Shown here one piece after another: positions 31,481 to 42,586 of a DNA stretch of 64,000 nt. The stretch is from Thereva unica (lineage: Eukaryota; Arthropoda; Insecta; Diptera; Therevidae). A program made the position numbers and the translations under genes. The stretch's first letter is position 1, and the number at the start of each line of letters is the position of its first letter. The DNA is taken from the NCBI GenBank assembly GCA_949987705.1, contig OX465282.1, positions 88,958,070 to 89,022,069 of the forward strand, in the 5' to 3' direction. The notes beneath the pieces were generated by a model that did no database searches, was not told where the DNA came from, and was given only the letters and a program-made list of their open reading frames with translations.

Positions 31481-34221
31481 TTCTTCTTCTTCTTCGATGG
31501 CTCTACGGCCCAATTCGAGCCTTGGCCTCCTTCAGCTTCTTCCTCCAGACGTCTCTCTGCTCCGCAGCTTGTCTCCAGTTTCTCGTGTTGAGCAGTTTCG
31601 CTGCATCGGTCTTAACATTATCTTCCCATCTTGACCGTGGTTTGCCAACTGGTCTTTTGCCATCTGGTAGTAGATACAGGGATTTTTTTGGTATCCTTGA
31701 GTCATCCATTCTTTGGACATGACCGGCCCAACGTAAACGCAGTAGCTTGGCATGGGTCGAAAGTTTACATTCTTTGTATAAGTCGTACAATTCGTGATTG
31801 TAGCGTATTCTCCATGCATTGTCTTCATTAATTGGGCCGTATATCCTTCGGAGAACCTTCCTCTCAAATATATCCAACTTGTCGGCGGATTTTTGGGAGA
31901 TACTCCATGCTTCACAACCATACGTAGCTACTGTACGTATGATGGTTTTGTAGACTCTTATTTTAGTTTTTCTGTGGATGTCTCTGGATTTCATTACTGG
32001 CAGTAGTGAGAAGTATGTTCTGTTTGCGGCGTTTATTCTTCTTTGTACGTCTATCGTTTCATCGTTGTCTTCACTGACTGTGGACCCCAGGTAGTTAAAT
32101 TGGCTTACCCGTTCGAAGTTATATTCCCCCCAGGTGGTGTTGTGGCTTCTTCTTCTTCTTTCCACCCTTGACTGAATTAGAATCTTGCTCTTCTCTGCAT
32201 TTATTTGCAGCCCTATATGTTTAGCTCCATCTTCTAATTCTGTGAATACTTCTCTGAGGTATGACAGTGATCTGGCAAGGCAGTTTATGTCGTCGGCATA
32301 TCCTGCCAACTGTTTTGATTTGTTAAGCAGGGTTGCGTTCGCATCAATGTTTACTTTGCGAATTACTCCTTCAAGGCAGAGATTAAATAGCATGGGTGCC
32401 AGCCCATCGCCCTGCTTTAAGCCTTGCTTGACTGGGAAGGACTCCGTCAATTCTCCTTGTATTCTGACTGCACACCTTGTATTTTCCATTGTCATTTTAG
32501 TCAGTTTCACTATCTTTAGGGGTATGTTTAGGTCCAGCATTGTCGCATACATTTTTTCCCTGTCGATGCTGTCGTATGCTTGTTTAAAGTCGATGAAAAG
32601 TTGATACACGTCGATGTTGTATTCCCAGCATTTTCGGAGGATTTGCCTTGTTGAAAAAAGTTGATCCATCGTTGACCTATTTCTTCTGAATCCAGCTTGG
32701 TATTCACTTATTACGGCTTCTGCATAAGGTTCCAGTCTGGCCTTAATTATATTGGTCATTATTTTATACACTGTGCTTAAAAGAGATATGCCTCTGTAAT
32801 TTGCACAGTTGAATCTATCTCCTTTTTTGTGTATTGGGCAGATAATGCTTTGCTCCCAATCTTCAGGCATTTTTTCGTTCCTCCATATGCAGCATAGTAA
32901 TTCATGTATAGCTGCTGAAAGCGGTTCGCCTCCTTGCTTGATCAGCTCTGCTGGGATGTTATCAATTCCTGGAGATTTGTTATTTCTTAAGAGTCGTATG
33001 GCACTTTGTACTTCTTCCAGAGTGGGTTCGTTTGTTTCTCTGGTGTCATCGTTATGTTGTGGACGGGGTTCTGGTACGTGTCGGATGCTCTCGTTTGCGT
33101 TCAACAGCTCGCTAAAAAATTCCTTCCATCTTTTCTTTACATCTTCGCTGCCTGTAACTATAGTGCCTTCTTTCGTTCTACATATACCGGAGGAGGGTTT
33201 GAAGCCTTTCTTGAAGAAGTTTACTTCCTTATATGCTTCCCTGGTTTTGTTTCGGGCAAAGTTTTCCTCTGCTCTCAGGATGTAATTGTTGAGGAACTGC
33301 CTTTTCTTCTTCCTGCAGATGTTTTTTGCGGTTCTTCTTGTTTCCTCATATTTCAGTTTCTTGCTCCTCGTCGGTCTCTCTAGGTAAATTTTCCTATTTC
33401 TATTTCTGGCCTCTATAGCTGTTTTACATTCCTCGTCGTACCAATCATTGGCTCTGGCAGTGCGTTTGTAGCCTACAGTTTCCTTCGTGACATCTGTCAG
33501 TATCGTCCTCAGTCTTGTCCATTTTCCCTCAATTGTGTCTTCATTATTTATGTTTAGGCTTGGACCTATCCTCTCTGCTAACGTTGCCTGGTATCTCTCC
33601 AATACGGTCTGTTCCTGGAGGCGGTCAACGTCGAATTTCTTTACTTTGTTGCTTCTTTGTTCTTGAGTGGACAGCCGACATCTGAATCTAGCTTTAACTA
33701 GGAAGTGGTCCGATTCACAATTCGCACCTCTGTAGGATCTTACTTGAAGGATACTGGAAGCTGCCCTTCTGTCTATAAGTATATGGTCTATTTGATTGCA
33801 GTACCTTTCGCTGGGAGATTGCCATGTGTATTTGTGAATGTCCTTTCTTGGAAAATATGTTGAGCTGACGATCATATTTTTGCTCATTGCAAAATCGATA
33901 ACACGTTGTCCGTTATCATTTGATGTTTCGTGGAGACTTTCTTTTCCAATGGTTGGTCTGTACCAGTTCTCTCTTCCAATTTTGGCGTTGAGGTCTCCTA
34001 TCACCATCTTGATGTCATTGGAAGGGGCCGTGTCATATGCGTGTTCAAGCTTGTAGTAGAAAGTGTCCTTTGTCGTGTCCGCTTTCTCCTCCGTCTCCGC
34101 ATGTACATTTATGATTGTGAGGGTGAAGAATTTCGTTCGGAGTCGTATTGAACATAGACGTTCACTGATTGGCTTGAACTCTACGACATTATCTATGATT
34201 GACTTGTGTATTACGAAGCCT
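31481..34221 (-). mobile_element. 5'-truncated RTE-like LINE with 12-bp target duplication
   Basis: Flanked by a perfect 12-bp direct repeat, ACGATCGCGTAC (31469-31480 and 34222-34233). The 3' end is a GAAGAAGAAGAAG tail immediately after the ORF, typical of the short 3' ends of RTE-type LINEs. The 5' end is cut within the endonuclease. There are no internal stops in 2.7 kb and the duplication is perfect, so the insertion is young. Confidence 0.93.
31503..34221 (-). CDS. RTE-like LINE endonuclease/reverse transcriptase, N-terminally truncated
   Basis: Counting residues from an ATG at 34233-34235, most of APE endonuclease is present: GDLNAKIG (80-87), NQIDHILIDRR (147-157) and SDH (175-177). 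The reverse transcriptase has KSPGIDNIPAELIK, NYRGISLLSTVYKI, QAGFRRNRSTMDQ, FIDFKQAYDSIDR, LKQGDGLAPMLFN and YADD at 646-649 (32289-32300). The C-terminus has LRWAGHVQRMDD and RPVGKPRSRWEDNV, usual for this LINE type. That ATG and the first five residues come from host DNA across the target duplication; LINE sequence starts at GFVIHKS. The missing endonuclease N-terminus makes autonomous movement unlikely. Confidence 0.9.
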
Positions 34222-34233
34222 ACGATCGCGTAC

Positions 34234-35743
34234 ATTAGCCAAAATCTTTTTATCGCCCAATATCTAGTATAAGTAACCGCGGAGGATAGGAGTAAGATAG
34301 GATTGTTTAAGGGATTCCTCGAATTGCTAAAAGGCTTTGTTATTTCAGCCTATTTTTGTCAAGACTTTACGTCACCTTCGTTTGGATTATGTTTTCTTTA
34401 TTAACAGTACTCCGTATATATTTTTTTAAACCAGTTTAATTTTTTACGCCTTAATAGAACATAATACAATCTATATATAAATTTTGTCAAAACAATCCCA
34501 CCAGTTCCGATATCATAGTAACCACTTCCATAATGGTAGTTCTTTTATATATTAAATCTCCACCAAGGAAACGAAAATAAAAACAAAAATATTTCTTCCT
34601 CTTCAGAAACAATTAAAAAACACCATGATTTTTATTTTAGAATTCCATTGAGATACGTCTTTACCCACAAACAACCCCCCACCATTTCGGGATTCCGAAT
34701 TTGAAACACGCGCCCATCATCCCTCGAAGAATAAATGGTTTCGTTTCTCTTTTCCCGAAAAACAAAACAGATGAATCCTGCTGGAGTGCTGCCGACTTAT
34801 ACAGCTAAGGAATTGTGAAATTCGATTCTTGATCCTTTTTTAGAGTTATAATGTATTCTCTGTTCTAAATTTTACGAAAGCACACACATCCGTGAAATCA
34901 AGAAGAGTTCGATGCATAATTGCTGTAGTTAATGAGGTACAATTTTACAATCGACTGAAACTCGAATTCAACGACGCAAAATTCCATTCGATGAACACGA
35001 AAAATCGATTGACATTTTCTGATGCAATTAAAATAGGGTTTAAGTCGCCAAAGGATGCTTTAAGAATACGATTTTGCTCTAATGAGTTTGTTCTGGTGCA
35101 AGGATGAGTATTCAAAATAATTAGATTTTTATTTGCTTAGAATCTAGTCAAGATCTTCCCTTAGCATAGAGCGATAAAATTACATATTCCCGGTTTTAAG
35201 TTCCCAACGAAATTCAAGGAACAAATTTTTTGTTGTCCTTGTTTTGTTCATCAGGATGTTCAAGAGTGGAACACGGCCAATTGCTTCGGATTCTCTCTCC
35301 AAAAAAAATATATCCATTGTATGTATATTTATGAGAATCTGTTCGAATTTCGTTTTCCCTCTTTTGTAATGATTTTTTTACTCCCTTCTGGCAATAAAAA
35401 GTGTTTCTTCTTATCGTGAGATTTAAGATTCATATTGATTGGTATCATTTCAATATTTGCTGATGAGTTTTGAATTTCATAAAACTTGGGAAATGTACAC
35501 GTGCCCTTTTAAAAAACACACAGACGCGACTCTTAAGGCTGAATAAAGTGGATTAGTAACACGAGTAATCTTTGACTGCATGCCAACAGGTCTACAGGTA
35601 GCCGCCTAGAGATTAACTGAACCGAATCGGGCTCCAAGCAAAGAATACTGATAATATTTAAACCATTCGTGCATGAATTAAATATGAATGTAATTTGAAA
35701 GTATTGGCAGCATGCTAAAGGGTAGCAGATACTTTTCTGGGTC
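34234..35743. other. No recognisable gene
   Basis: AT-rich. Frames of 71 codons (34892-35107, plus) and 95 codons (35533-35820, minus) show no family signature. No TE ends were seen. Confidence 0.4.
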
Positions 35744-35750
35744 TTCGAGA

Positions 35751-36924
35751 CAGTGGCGTAGCAAGAAATATTTTCAGGGGGGGTTAAATAGTTGTAGGTC
35801 GAGTTCTGAGCTCCAAACATTATCTTTCAAAATTGATATAATTTTTTAATAGAAATAAAACTAGAAGAAGTCTTTTAGAGGAATTCAGTTTGTTCACTAT
35901 TGACATACATGATAAAAGTCATAGTTCTATGTTCCTACGCTTTTCAGCAAATTTGTTGATTACTTCCTGAGCTCCTTGGTCATTATGTATCTATAGAGAT
36001 GGCTCAAAAATTGAAACAGCGTGGACTCTGTTATTTTTTCCGATGCATTGAATATAAACACCTCTCTTCGTCTACCTGACCACTGCAGCGTCTTCCAAGC
36101 GGAAGTCACTGCAATCTGGGAGGCTCTCGAATAGCTAAAGATAAATAATATGCTTCATAAGAATATATGTGTTCTATCGAGGCCCTCAAGGCTCTTAATT
36201 CTGTCGTCACAGCATCTACGACTGGTCTGAACGGCCGCATGTTTGGGAATGCTATTAGCCACCTATAATCTGGCTGGGAAAAAAATCAGCTAAGCCCGAG
36301 CTGCGCTGAGATGGACCATAGCAACAGTGTATCGCACTCTTCCCATAATATGTCAGACTTTGGACGTAAAGCATTTTCAACCCCTTGTTCAGTTGAACAA
36401 AAGCGAGGTAAGCCATTTCGTGAAGGTGCTGACCGGTTATTGTCCCTTTGGCCCGCACGCCGAAACATTGGGACTTCCCGATTATGCAGAAGTTATGGTA
36501 ATGAATATACGGAAGAAACTGTCTCCCATCTTCTCTATACATGCCCCGCCCTTGCAAAGAAACGAGGGATCTTCCTCGGCTCACCTTTCCTTAACGGATT
36601 GAGCGAGCTGCAAAATACTGGGGTTCCTGACCTTTGTCACCTTATCAAAGGGTCCAAATGGCTTGAAATGGCCTGAATTTTGTCCCAACACTAGAATGAT
36701 AACACAATGGGCCCAATGGTGTGCCTAAGTGCAGCCATTTCAACTTAACCTAACCTATGAGCCACTTGCGATCCGCGTTCGAGGCACAATAAGTGATATT
36801 TCTAGAATTGAATGTACCACCAAAATTACAAAATGATATAAATATTCAAGTTGAATTTTCTTCATACAAAAATCGTTTCGGGGTGGGTTTGGTCCCCAAA
36901 ACCCCCCCCGTTCCTACGCCACTG
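35751..36924. mobile_element. hAT-like element enclosing a LINE fragment
   Basis: The left end CAGTGGCGTAGCAAG and the inverted right end CAGTGGCGTAGGAAC, each followed by a G-run, are a typical hAT terminus. TTCGAGA flanks both sides (35744-35750 and 36925-36931), seven bases of an expected eight. No transposase is present. Most of the interior is the LINE 3' end at 35985-36757, so the element was either invaded by a LINE or acquired it. Confidence 0.8.
35985..36757 (+). pseudogene. RNase H-LINE 3' end with CTAAC-type tail, inside a hAT element
   Basis: RNase H begins with IYRDGSKIETAW (35989 on), then VFQAEVTAIWEALE (36088 on). After decayed sequence come VSHFVKVLTGYCPFGPHAE and a degraded C-C-H-C tail, VSHLLYTCPALAKKRG, then LNGLSELQNTGVPDL and a stop at 36676. 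The 3' segment shares ACACAATGGGCC and CAGCCAT with the LINE end at 29660-30184 and finishes TTAACCTAACCTAT. Several stops and frame changes show it is dead. Confidence 0.75.
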
Positions 36925-36931
36925 TTCGAGA

Positions 36932-37369
36932 GTGAGTTTTAGTTAAGCTTAAAGAATTTCTAGTATCGACAATCGAAAGCATCAAGGAATTTAAATATTT
37001 TCCATTCGTGTTTAATCTGCCAAATATTAATAAATAAATGATTCAGTACATGTACATGGTACGCATGAATTTTGTACAGAACTGCAGCTCTTAAATCACT
37101 ACTCTTGGTAGCTACAGGATATTGTACAGCTGCGAAAAGGTACATTTCTTAGGACGGTCGTATACCAAAGCTGCATATGCTTCATTTCATATGAATCTTT
37201 TCGTCTTCTATTGCTTAGAGATTTATATAGCAACGCGGCACTTGATGAATTAATTGTCCCATATATAAATGACGCAAATCTGCATATGCAGCTTGGTCCT
37301 TCGTTTTTGGTCCTTCGAGCCGGATAAACGGAATTTAAGGTGAGTGGCTTAAATTCGCTAAAGATATTT
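36932..37369. other. No recognisable gene
   Basis: AT-rich sequence between the hAT element and the tandem array; no motif seen. Confidence 0.4.
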
Positions 37370-38110
37370 TATTACATATAAAATTTATGTGCTCAGAACG
37401 GTATAAACAGTTTTAAATTTTTTATCGTGAACGAACAATTTATAATCTGATCGATTAACGGTGGCTTTTAAATTCATACATCCTATACATAATTGATGTA
37501 TTAAGAACGAACTTACAAAGATTTAAATATCTTCATATCTTCATGCATATACTTTATTGAATTGTAAAAAATTACAGCTATATAATAACAGTCATACATA
37601 TAACGGTGGTGAAACATTGACTTATCTTTACATATGAAATCCTTTTATGCTAAAATTAATTTTATGAATGAATTGTCATGAATACAGTGATTTACATCTG
37701 AATTCGGTAGTGAAATAATTGACTAATATTTAAATTTTGAAATTCTTTTATGTGAAGAAATATGATTACATGAGGTTTATTAAATAACAGTAATACTTAT
37801 AACTAACGGTGGTGCAACAATTGGCTTATCGTTAAAATTTGAAATATTTTATACTAACAATAAACGTGGTTGATTGAATTTATGAAAAGAATTCTTATTA
37901 GTACAGTAATTTTCATACGAATTTTATTGGTGAAATAATTGGCTTAAATTTAAATTTTGAATTTCTATATGTGAATAAATTTCATTACATGAGGTTTTTT
38001 TTATGAAGGCGTTATTAATAAGATACATTTGGATTTTGTGGTGAACATAAGGGACTAATTTTGTTGTTGGGTGTTATAAATCTTTTCTGCGAATATTTCT
38101 TAATTAACGG
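37370..38110 (+). repeat. Degenerate tandem array, period about 95-117 bp
   Basis: At least four units begin ACAGT near 37589, 37685, 37787 and 37904, and a fifth, more diverged one lies near 38016. Each then contains a GGTGGTGAAAYAATTGRCTTA-like motif, an AAATTTGAAATTCTTTTAT-like motif and a GATTACATGAGGTTT-like motif. Weaker similarity extends left to about 37370. Units are 70-80% alike by eye. There is no coding potential. Confidence 0.6.
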
Positions 38111-38227
38111 ACAAATGTGGTTATTATTTTTATGATAAATTTGAGAAATATAGTGTCGAATTATCGTGTTGAGAACGATTGACTTTTTATCCTAAGCGTT
38201 TTAAATCTTTCCACTCGACCAATTTAA

Positions 38228-39147
38228 GGGGTTGCTCTGATTTTTGGTTTAAAAAAAAACGAAATTTTTTTTTGCCTTTTTATATTTATTAATATGTGTA
38301 GAATACGTTCCTAAAATATTAGTACGAAATTTTTTTTCGTTAAAAAGTTATATGCAGTATTGTAAGTGCAAAAAAACTGATTTTCTGTCGGACGTTCAGC
38401 GCGTGGTAGTGCTACTGTTATAGTTTATATACATAGTACCTGATGTTATTGTTATTTACACGAATGTAAAATATACATACGCATTCGTGCAAATAACAAC
38501 ATCAGCCACTATATGTATATAGTAACGCAAACATACGTTTGAATTTACTTACATTATTTCGGTTAGTTCGGCTACAGTGAAACGTAAAAAAACTTTAAAC
38601 GCGTTTTTCTCAAAATGCCATTTTTCAAAACGGTTCCAGCGATTCAAAAGAAACTATTTAATATATTGACTTACCACTTATGTCAATTTATCGAAAATGA
38701 TGTTGTCGAGTTCGCCTGTGTAAAATTTTTTTTCAAAATCTTACTATTAGTATTTTATCCTCCCATTTTGGGCCAGAAAAGTTGCATTTTTACGTTTTTT
38801 CACTAAAATGTCCTTAAATTTTTTTTTTTGATGCAATTTTTACTAATGTTGACATAAGCGAACTAAAAGACATAATTTTTAACAAAACCGTTTTTCACTT
38901 TTCTGGTTCTGACCAATGGGGACGGAGCTATCGATGGAACCGTTTTCCATGTTATTTTTTAGGTGTCAACTTCAGCGCGTGCTACATATTTATTTATGAC
39001 GGCAAAAAAAAAATTAAAATTTTTTTTGTGATCTCTAAAAGTTATCTAATACTATGAAAAAATTTTGTATATAAAAATAATAAGGGTTTTCTGTAAAAAA
39101 AAATCCAAAAATAGTCAATTTTTTGCCTCAAAAATCAGAGCAACCCC
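38228..39147. mobile_element. 920-bp non-autonomous TTAA-flanked transposon
   Basis: A perfect 19-bp inverted repeat, GGGGTTGCTCTGATTTTTG, is flanked by TTAA at both sides (38224-38227, 39148-39151). TTAA duplications are made by piggyBac and Kolobok; the G-rich termini fit Kolobok better, which is inference. A strong internal hairpin lies at about 38430-38510 with TGATGTTATTGTTATTTACA inverted. It lies just upstream of the BEL/Pao gag. No transposase. Confidence 0.85.
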
Positions 39148-39272
39148 TTAATTCAAACTCGATGCTAATCGTGTTAAAAGGGGGATATCATTTTATTTTT
39201 TTTATACTTTGCTGCCGTGGATTCGATCCTGGTTCCGTACGGTTTCGTCTGCTTTCGTCTGGCAAGGGAAAT

Positions 39273-40163
39273 ATGGACCGCCTTATTAAATTACAAATGG
39301 GCACTGGTACAAAATTAGAAAAGGCGTTTATAAATTATGACTTCAACGATTTGTTTCCGCCAGAATCGCCATCACCCTTAGACATTTCTCAAGTGCAGAC
39401 AGCCAGTGAAGGAGCTAAATCATATTCCGGTGTTAAATTGCAAAAGCTTTCCATTCCAACCTTTAATGGAGAGTACCAGAATTGGATCACCTTTTACGAC
39501 CTCTTCAAGGGACTAGTTCATGACAATAATAATATACCTTCCGCGCAGAAGCTACAATACCTAAAATTATATGTTTCAGGGGAAGCCTATAATTTATTGA
39601 GTAAAATCACAATTTCCAATGCCAATTATCTGCCAGCATGGAAACTCTTGAAGGAAAGATATCACAATACCCGAGTGCTGGTGCGAACTCAACTGGATAT
39701 GCTATTTGATCAACCCACTATACGAAATGAAAGTGCCCAAGGAGTGAAAACTATTCTGGACACAGTGAAGGAGTGTATTACATCGTTAAAAAATTTAGGG
39801 ATTCCAATATTCGACTGGGATCCAATATTTGTGCATGTAGCCGTGAAGAAGTTACCAATCGAGACTCATCAACTTTGGGAGCAATCACTGGACAGATCCA
39901 GCAAATTATCAACTTGGACTGAGTTGGAGGAATTTTTAATGAAAAGATTTAGGGCCTTGGAAGCACTGGACACGAGGAAAACAAGCATCAAAGATGAGAA
40001 GGAAAGGACAAGATCAACGAGAACACTCATACGACCACAATCCTTTATGATAGAAGGAACTAGAAATACGTGCAGCGTATGCAACGGTAATCACCCCCTA
40101 AGGAACTGCCCAGAATTTCAAAAATTAAACTTTCAAAATAAAAATGAAATTTATTACGTTCGA
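39273..40163 (+). pseudogene. gag: BEL/Pao retrotransposon gag, 5' part
   Basis: Starts MDRLIKLQMGTGTKLEKAF. The upstream extension of the frame is translation of the adjacent TTAA element and is not part of gag. It has the BEL/Pao Gag-type region LQKLSIPTFNGEYQNWITFY through ETHQLWEQSL and ends with a first zinc knuckle, CSVCNGNHPLRNC. Coding continuity breaks after YYVR at 40163, where foreign DNA starts. The next part of Gag, with the second knuckle, resumes 4.67 kb away at 44835. No LTR was identified upstream. Confidence 0.8.
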
Positions 40164-40235
40164 GATTTCGCGTAATTCCCGGCGGTGCTCAGCGTTGGGG
40201 TGGGTGATATATGTGTGAATTTTCTTATTTGGGCG

Positions 40236-40736
40236 CCACGTAGTTTTAACGGTCTACGAACCGATTATTATACAAAAAAACTTGAATTTTGGATTCTTAA
40301 ATAATCAATTTAATTCAGATTCTTAATCAAAAAGCAATTTAATTTATAATAAAAGTTACAAATTCCTCAATCACAAAAATCAATTTAATTTATAATAAGG
40401 TTAACAAATTCCTACCTGGCCTAGCCTTATTCCGATCCTAATCTCCTTTTCTATCCAAAGAATCGATTTATGGTTTCCTTCTTCGTTTTCCCGTCAATAC
40501 CGACTATAATATAATTAAACTTTCGATTTCGGTTTTTTCCACTTTCCCGTTAATATATACTATCACTTCACTCACATTCCAGACTCTATCGTATCAAAAA
40601 AAAACAAAACCAAGAGAGCTCTACCACACAAGGGCCCATGTTTATATAGGGAAATGGCCCCTCTTTCCAAAGGTTCCCGCTGTTTACAATACTGTTTCCG
40701 ACCGTTCCAATGATGTTGGTTGGAATTGGTACGTCG
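40236..40736 (-). promoter_or_regulatory. Possible LTR or retroelement promoter region
   Basis: On the minus strand a TATA-like CCTATATAAACATGGGCCC (about 40652) is followed by pyrimidine-rich sequence. At 40236-40226 TGGCGCCCAA occurs, the start of the tRNA-Lys primer site used by many Ty3/Gypsy elements. This could be a U3-R-U5 followed by its primer site. LTR ends are not convincing, so the assignment is tentative. Confidence 0.3.
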
Positions 40737-41416
40737 GTTATAATTAGGCTGACCATTCGTCCCGGATTTTCCGGGACAGTCCCGGATTAAAGCCCCCTGT
40801 CCCTCATTAATATATGTCCCGGAAAATGTCCCGCATTACATAATTATCACATCATGTGAATATTATAATATCCGATTTATTTTAACGTCTTTTCGTACAT
40901 ATCTATATAAACTTACTCACTCATCTACGTGTAAGTTTATGTTTACAGTCACCATTCATACGTACACATCATCAGTTTATGGCAGCAAAATTAAATAGAT
41001 TTAACTCAACATTACTCCAAAAGTTCGAATTAACATATAAACGGGCATTTAATATTCTTATAAGAGCGGCTTAAGCCGAAAAAATTCGGTTTAAACCATA
41101 ATTCGAATTACCCGGTTTATACGACAAAAAATTTTGTATGATCCATAGTTAAGACGGTTTGTACGGAGCCGGATTCTGTGTTAAGCCAAAATTCGACTTA
41201 CCCATAAACAAGGTAAATGTAAGTCTTCATGGTAGATACCATCCATTAGTCATCCCAATCACAATTGCGCATGCACGCAGAGTTTAAGATAAAATTTTGT
41301 GCTAAAGCAGGTAATTGCCAGTTGTTGGTTGGTTTTTACACTGTGATGAGATGCAATTCAAATTAATTTTGATTTATTGGATACCGGTGATTATATTTAT
41401 TCAAAACTATTTTATT

Positions 41417-42213
41417 AACTTCCCAGTATAGGAAGTTATTGTAATCGGTCCGAAAATCGAAATCGAAAATTTCAACGTATTTTCATCTTTCAAGGTCCCA
41501 GGAGCATTTTAAGCAAAAAATTGGGAGGAAGTATGTGTGTGTGTATGTGCGTACGGATGTGGTCATTTTTTCCTGCACGATATCGCGCGAACCAAAACTG
41601 ATATCGACTTCGTTGAGGTGTCGTTCGAAGCGTATTAACCGAAATATGATCTGAAAAGATTTTCATGAAATTCGGTCCAGCCGTTTTTTTGTTTAAGCGA
41701 CGTAAGTGATTTTTGTACCTGCATGATATCGCCCGAACCACGAAAGATATTGACTTACTTGAGGTGCCGTTCGAAGCGTATTAGCGACAATATAATCTGA
41801 AAAGATTTTTATAATATTCGGTCCAGCGGTTTTTGGTTTAAATGACTTAAGTGATTTTTGTACCTGCACGATATCGCGCGAACTATAAAAGATATCGACT
41901 TCGTTGACGTGCCGTTCGAAGAGTATTAACCAAAATATGATCTGAAAAGATTTTCATAAAATTCGGTCCAGCCGTTTTTTTGTTTAAGCGGCGTAAGTGA
42001 TTTTTGTACCTGCACGATATCGCCCGAACCACGAAAGATATTGACTTACTTGAGGTGCTGTTCGAAGCGTATTAGCGACAAAATAATCTGAAAAGATTTT
42101 TATAATATTCGGTCCAGCGGTTTTTGGTTTAAATGACTTAAGTGATTTTTGTACGTGCACGATACCGCGCGAACTAAAAACTATATCGACTTCATTGAGG
42201 TGCCGAAAAACAT
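41417..42213 (+). mobile_element. Tandem-repeat element with terminal hairpin, copy 2 (five units)
   Basis: Opens with the palindrome AACTTCCCAGTATAGGAAGTT (41417-41437), then the same unique segment and TG microsatellite (41532-41552) as the minus-strand copy at 28786-29582. Units then begin at about 41574, 41720, 41864, 42010 and 42155. Units 1, 3 and 5 carry GATATCGCGCG or a near variant, with GACTTCGTTGA in 1 and 3. Units 2 and 4 carry GATATCGCCCG with GACTTACTTGAGG. The array is therefore a dimeric, roughly 290-bp higher-order repeat. Confidence 0.75.
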
Positions 42214-42348
42214 TAATACATCAATTTTATATACATTTTCGTCATCCTAATCTTGTAAGTGCGCACATTTAGTTTGACATTTTAGCGAAAATATTGATAA
42301 ACAATTGTGACAAATTCTCGGTATTATAGATATATTCTATATTCCGTA

Positions 42349-42586
42349 CCTCAGAACCAGACGAACGTAAGTCCAAATATTACCATTTTCAGGTTATTAC
42401 ATCATTGTATGTAGAATTTGATTCTACTTTAAGCCATAACAACTAAAGTCCGTTGAATAATCCCCTTTTGCATTTTCTAAGGGTTGTAAGAACGAAAGTC
42501 CTAACCTATGATTGAGCCAGACAAACAGTTTTTGTGCTCTCCTGAAAAGTTGGCCTAGTGTGACTTACGTTAGTCTGGTTCCGAGG
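42349..42586. mobile_element. TA-flanked MITE, CCTCRGAACCAGAC ends
   Basis: The left end CCTCAGAACCAGACGAACGT and the inverted right end CCTCGGAACCAGACTAACGT continue to AAGTC, giving about 25 bp with two mismatches. TA lies on each side (42347-42348, 42587-42588). It is 238 bp, non-coding, and nested in the hAT-like element. TA flanks suggest a Tc1/mariner relative. Confidence 0.7.

Noticed and set aside
31443..34272. Plus-strand frames of 63-158 codons over the RTE-like LINE
   Set aside because: All lie antisense to the intact RT frame and show no independent motif.
39123..39272. N-terminal extension of BEL Gag from the first ATG of the frame
   Set aside because: The first codons lie in the inverted repeat of the TTAA element, so they are a fusion by chance.
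41574..42213. CRISPR array
   Set aside because: Units are contiguous 145-bp repeats with no unique spacers, in a eukaryotic genome; a tandem core of a mobile element fits.
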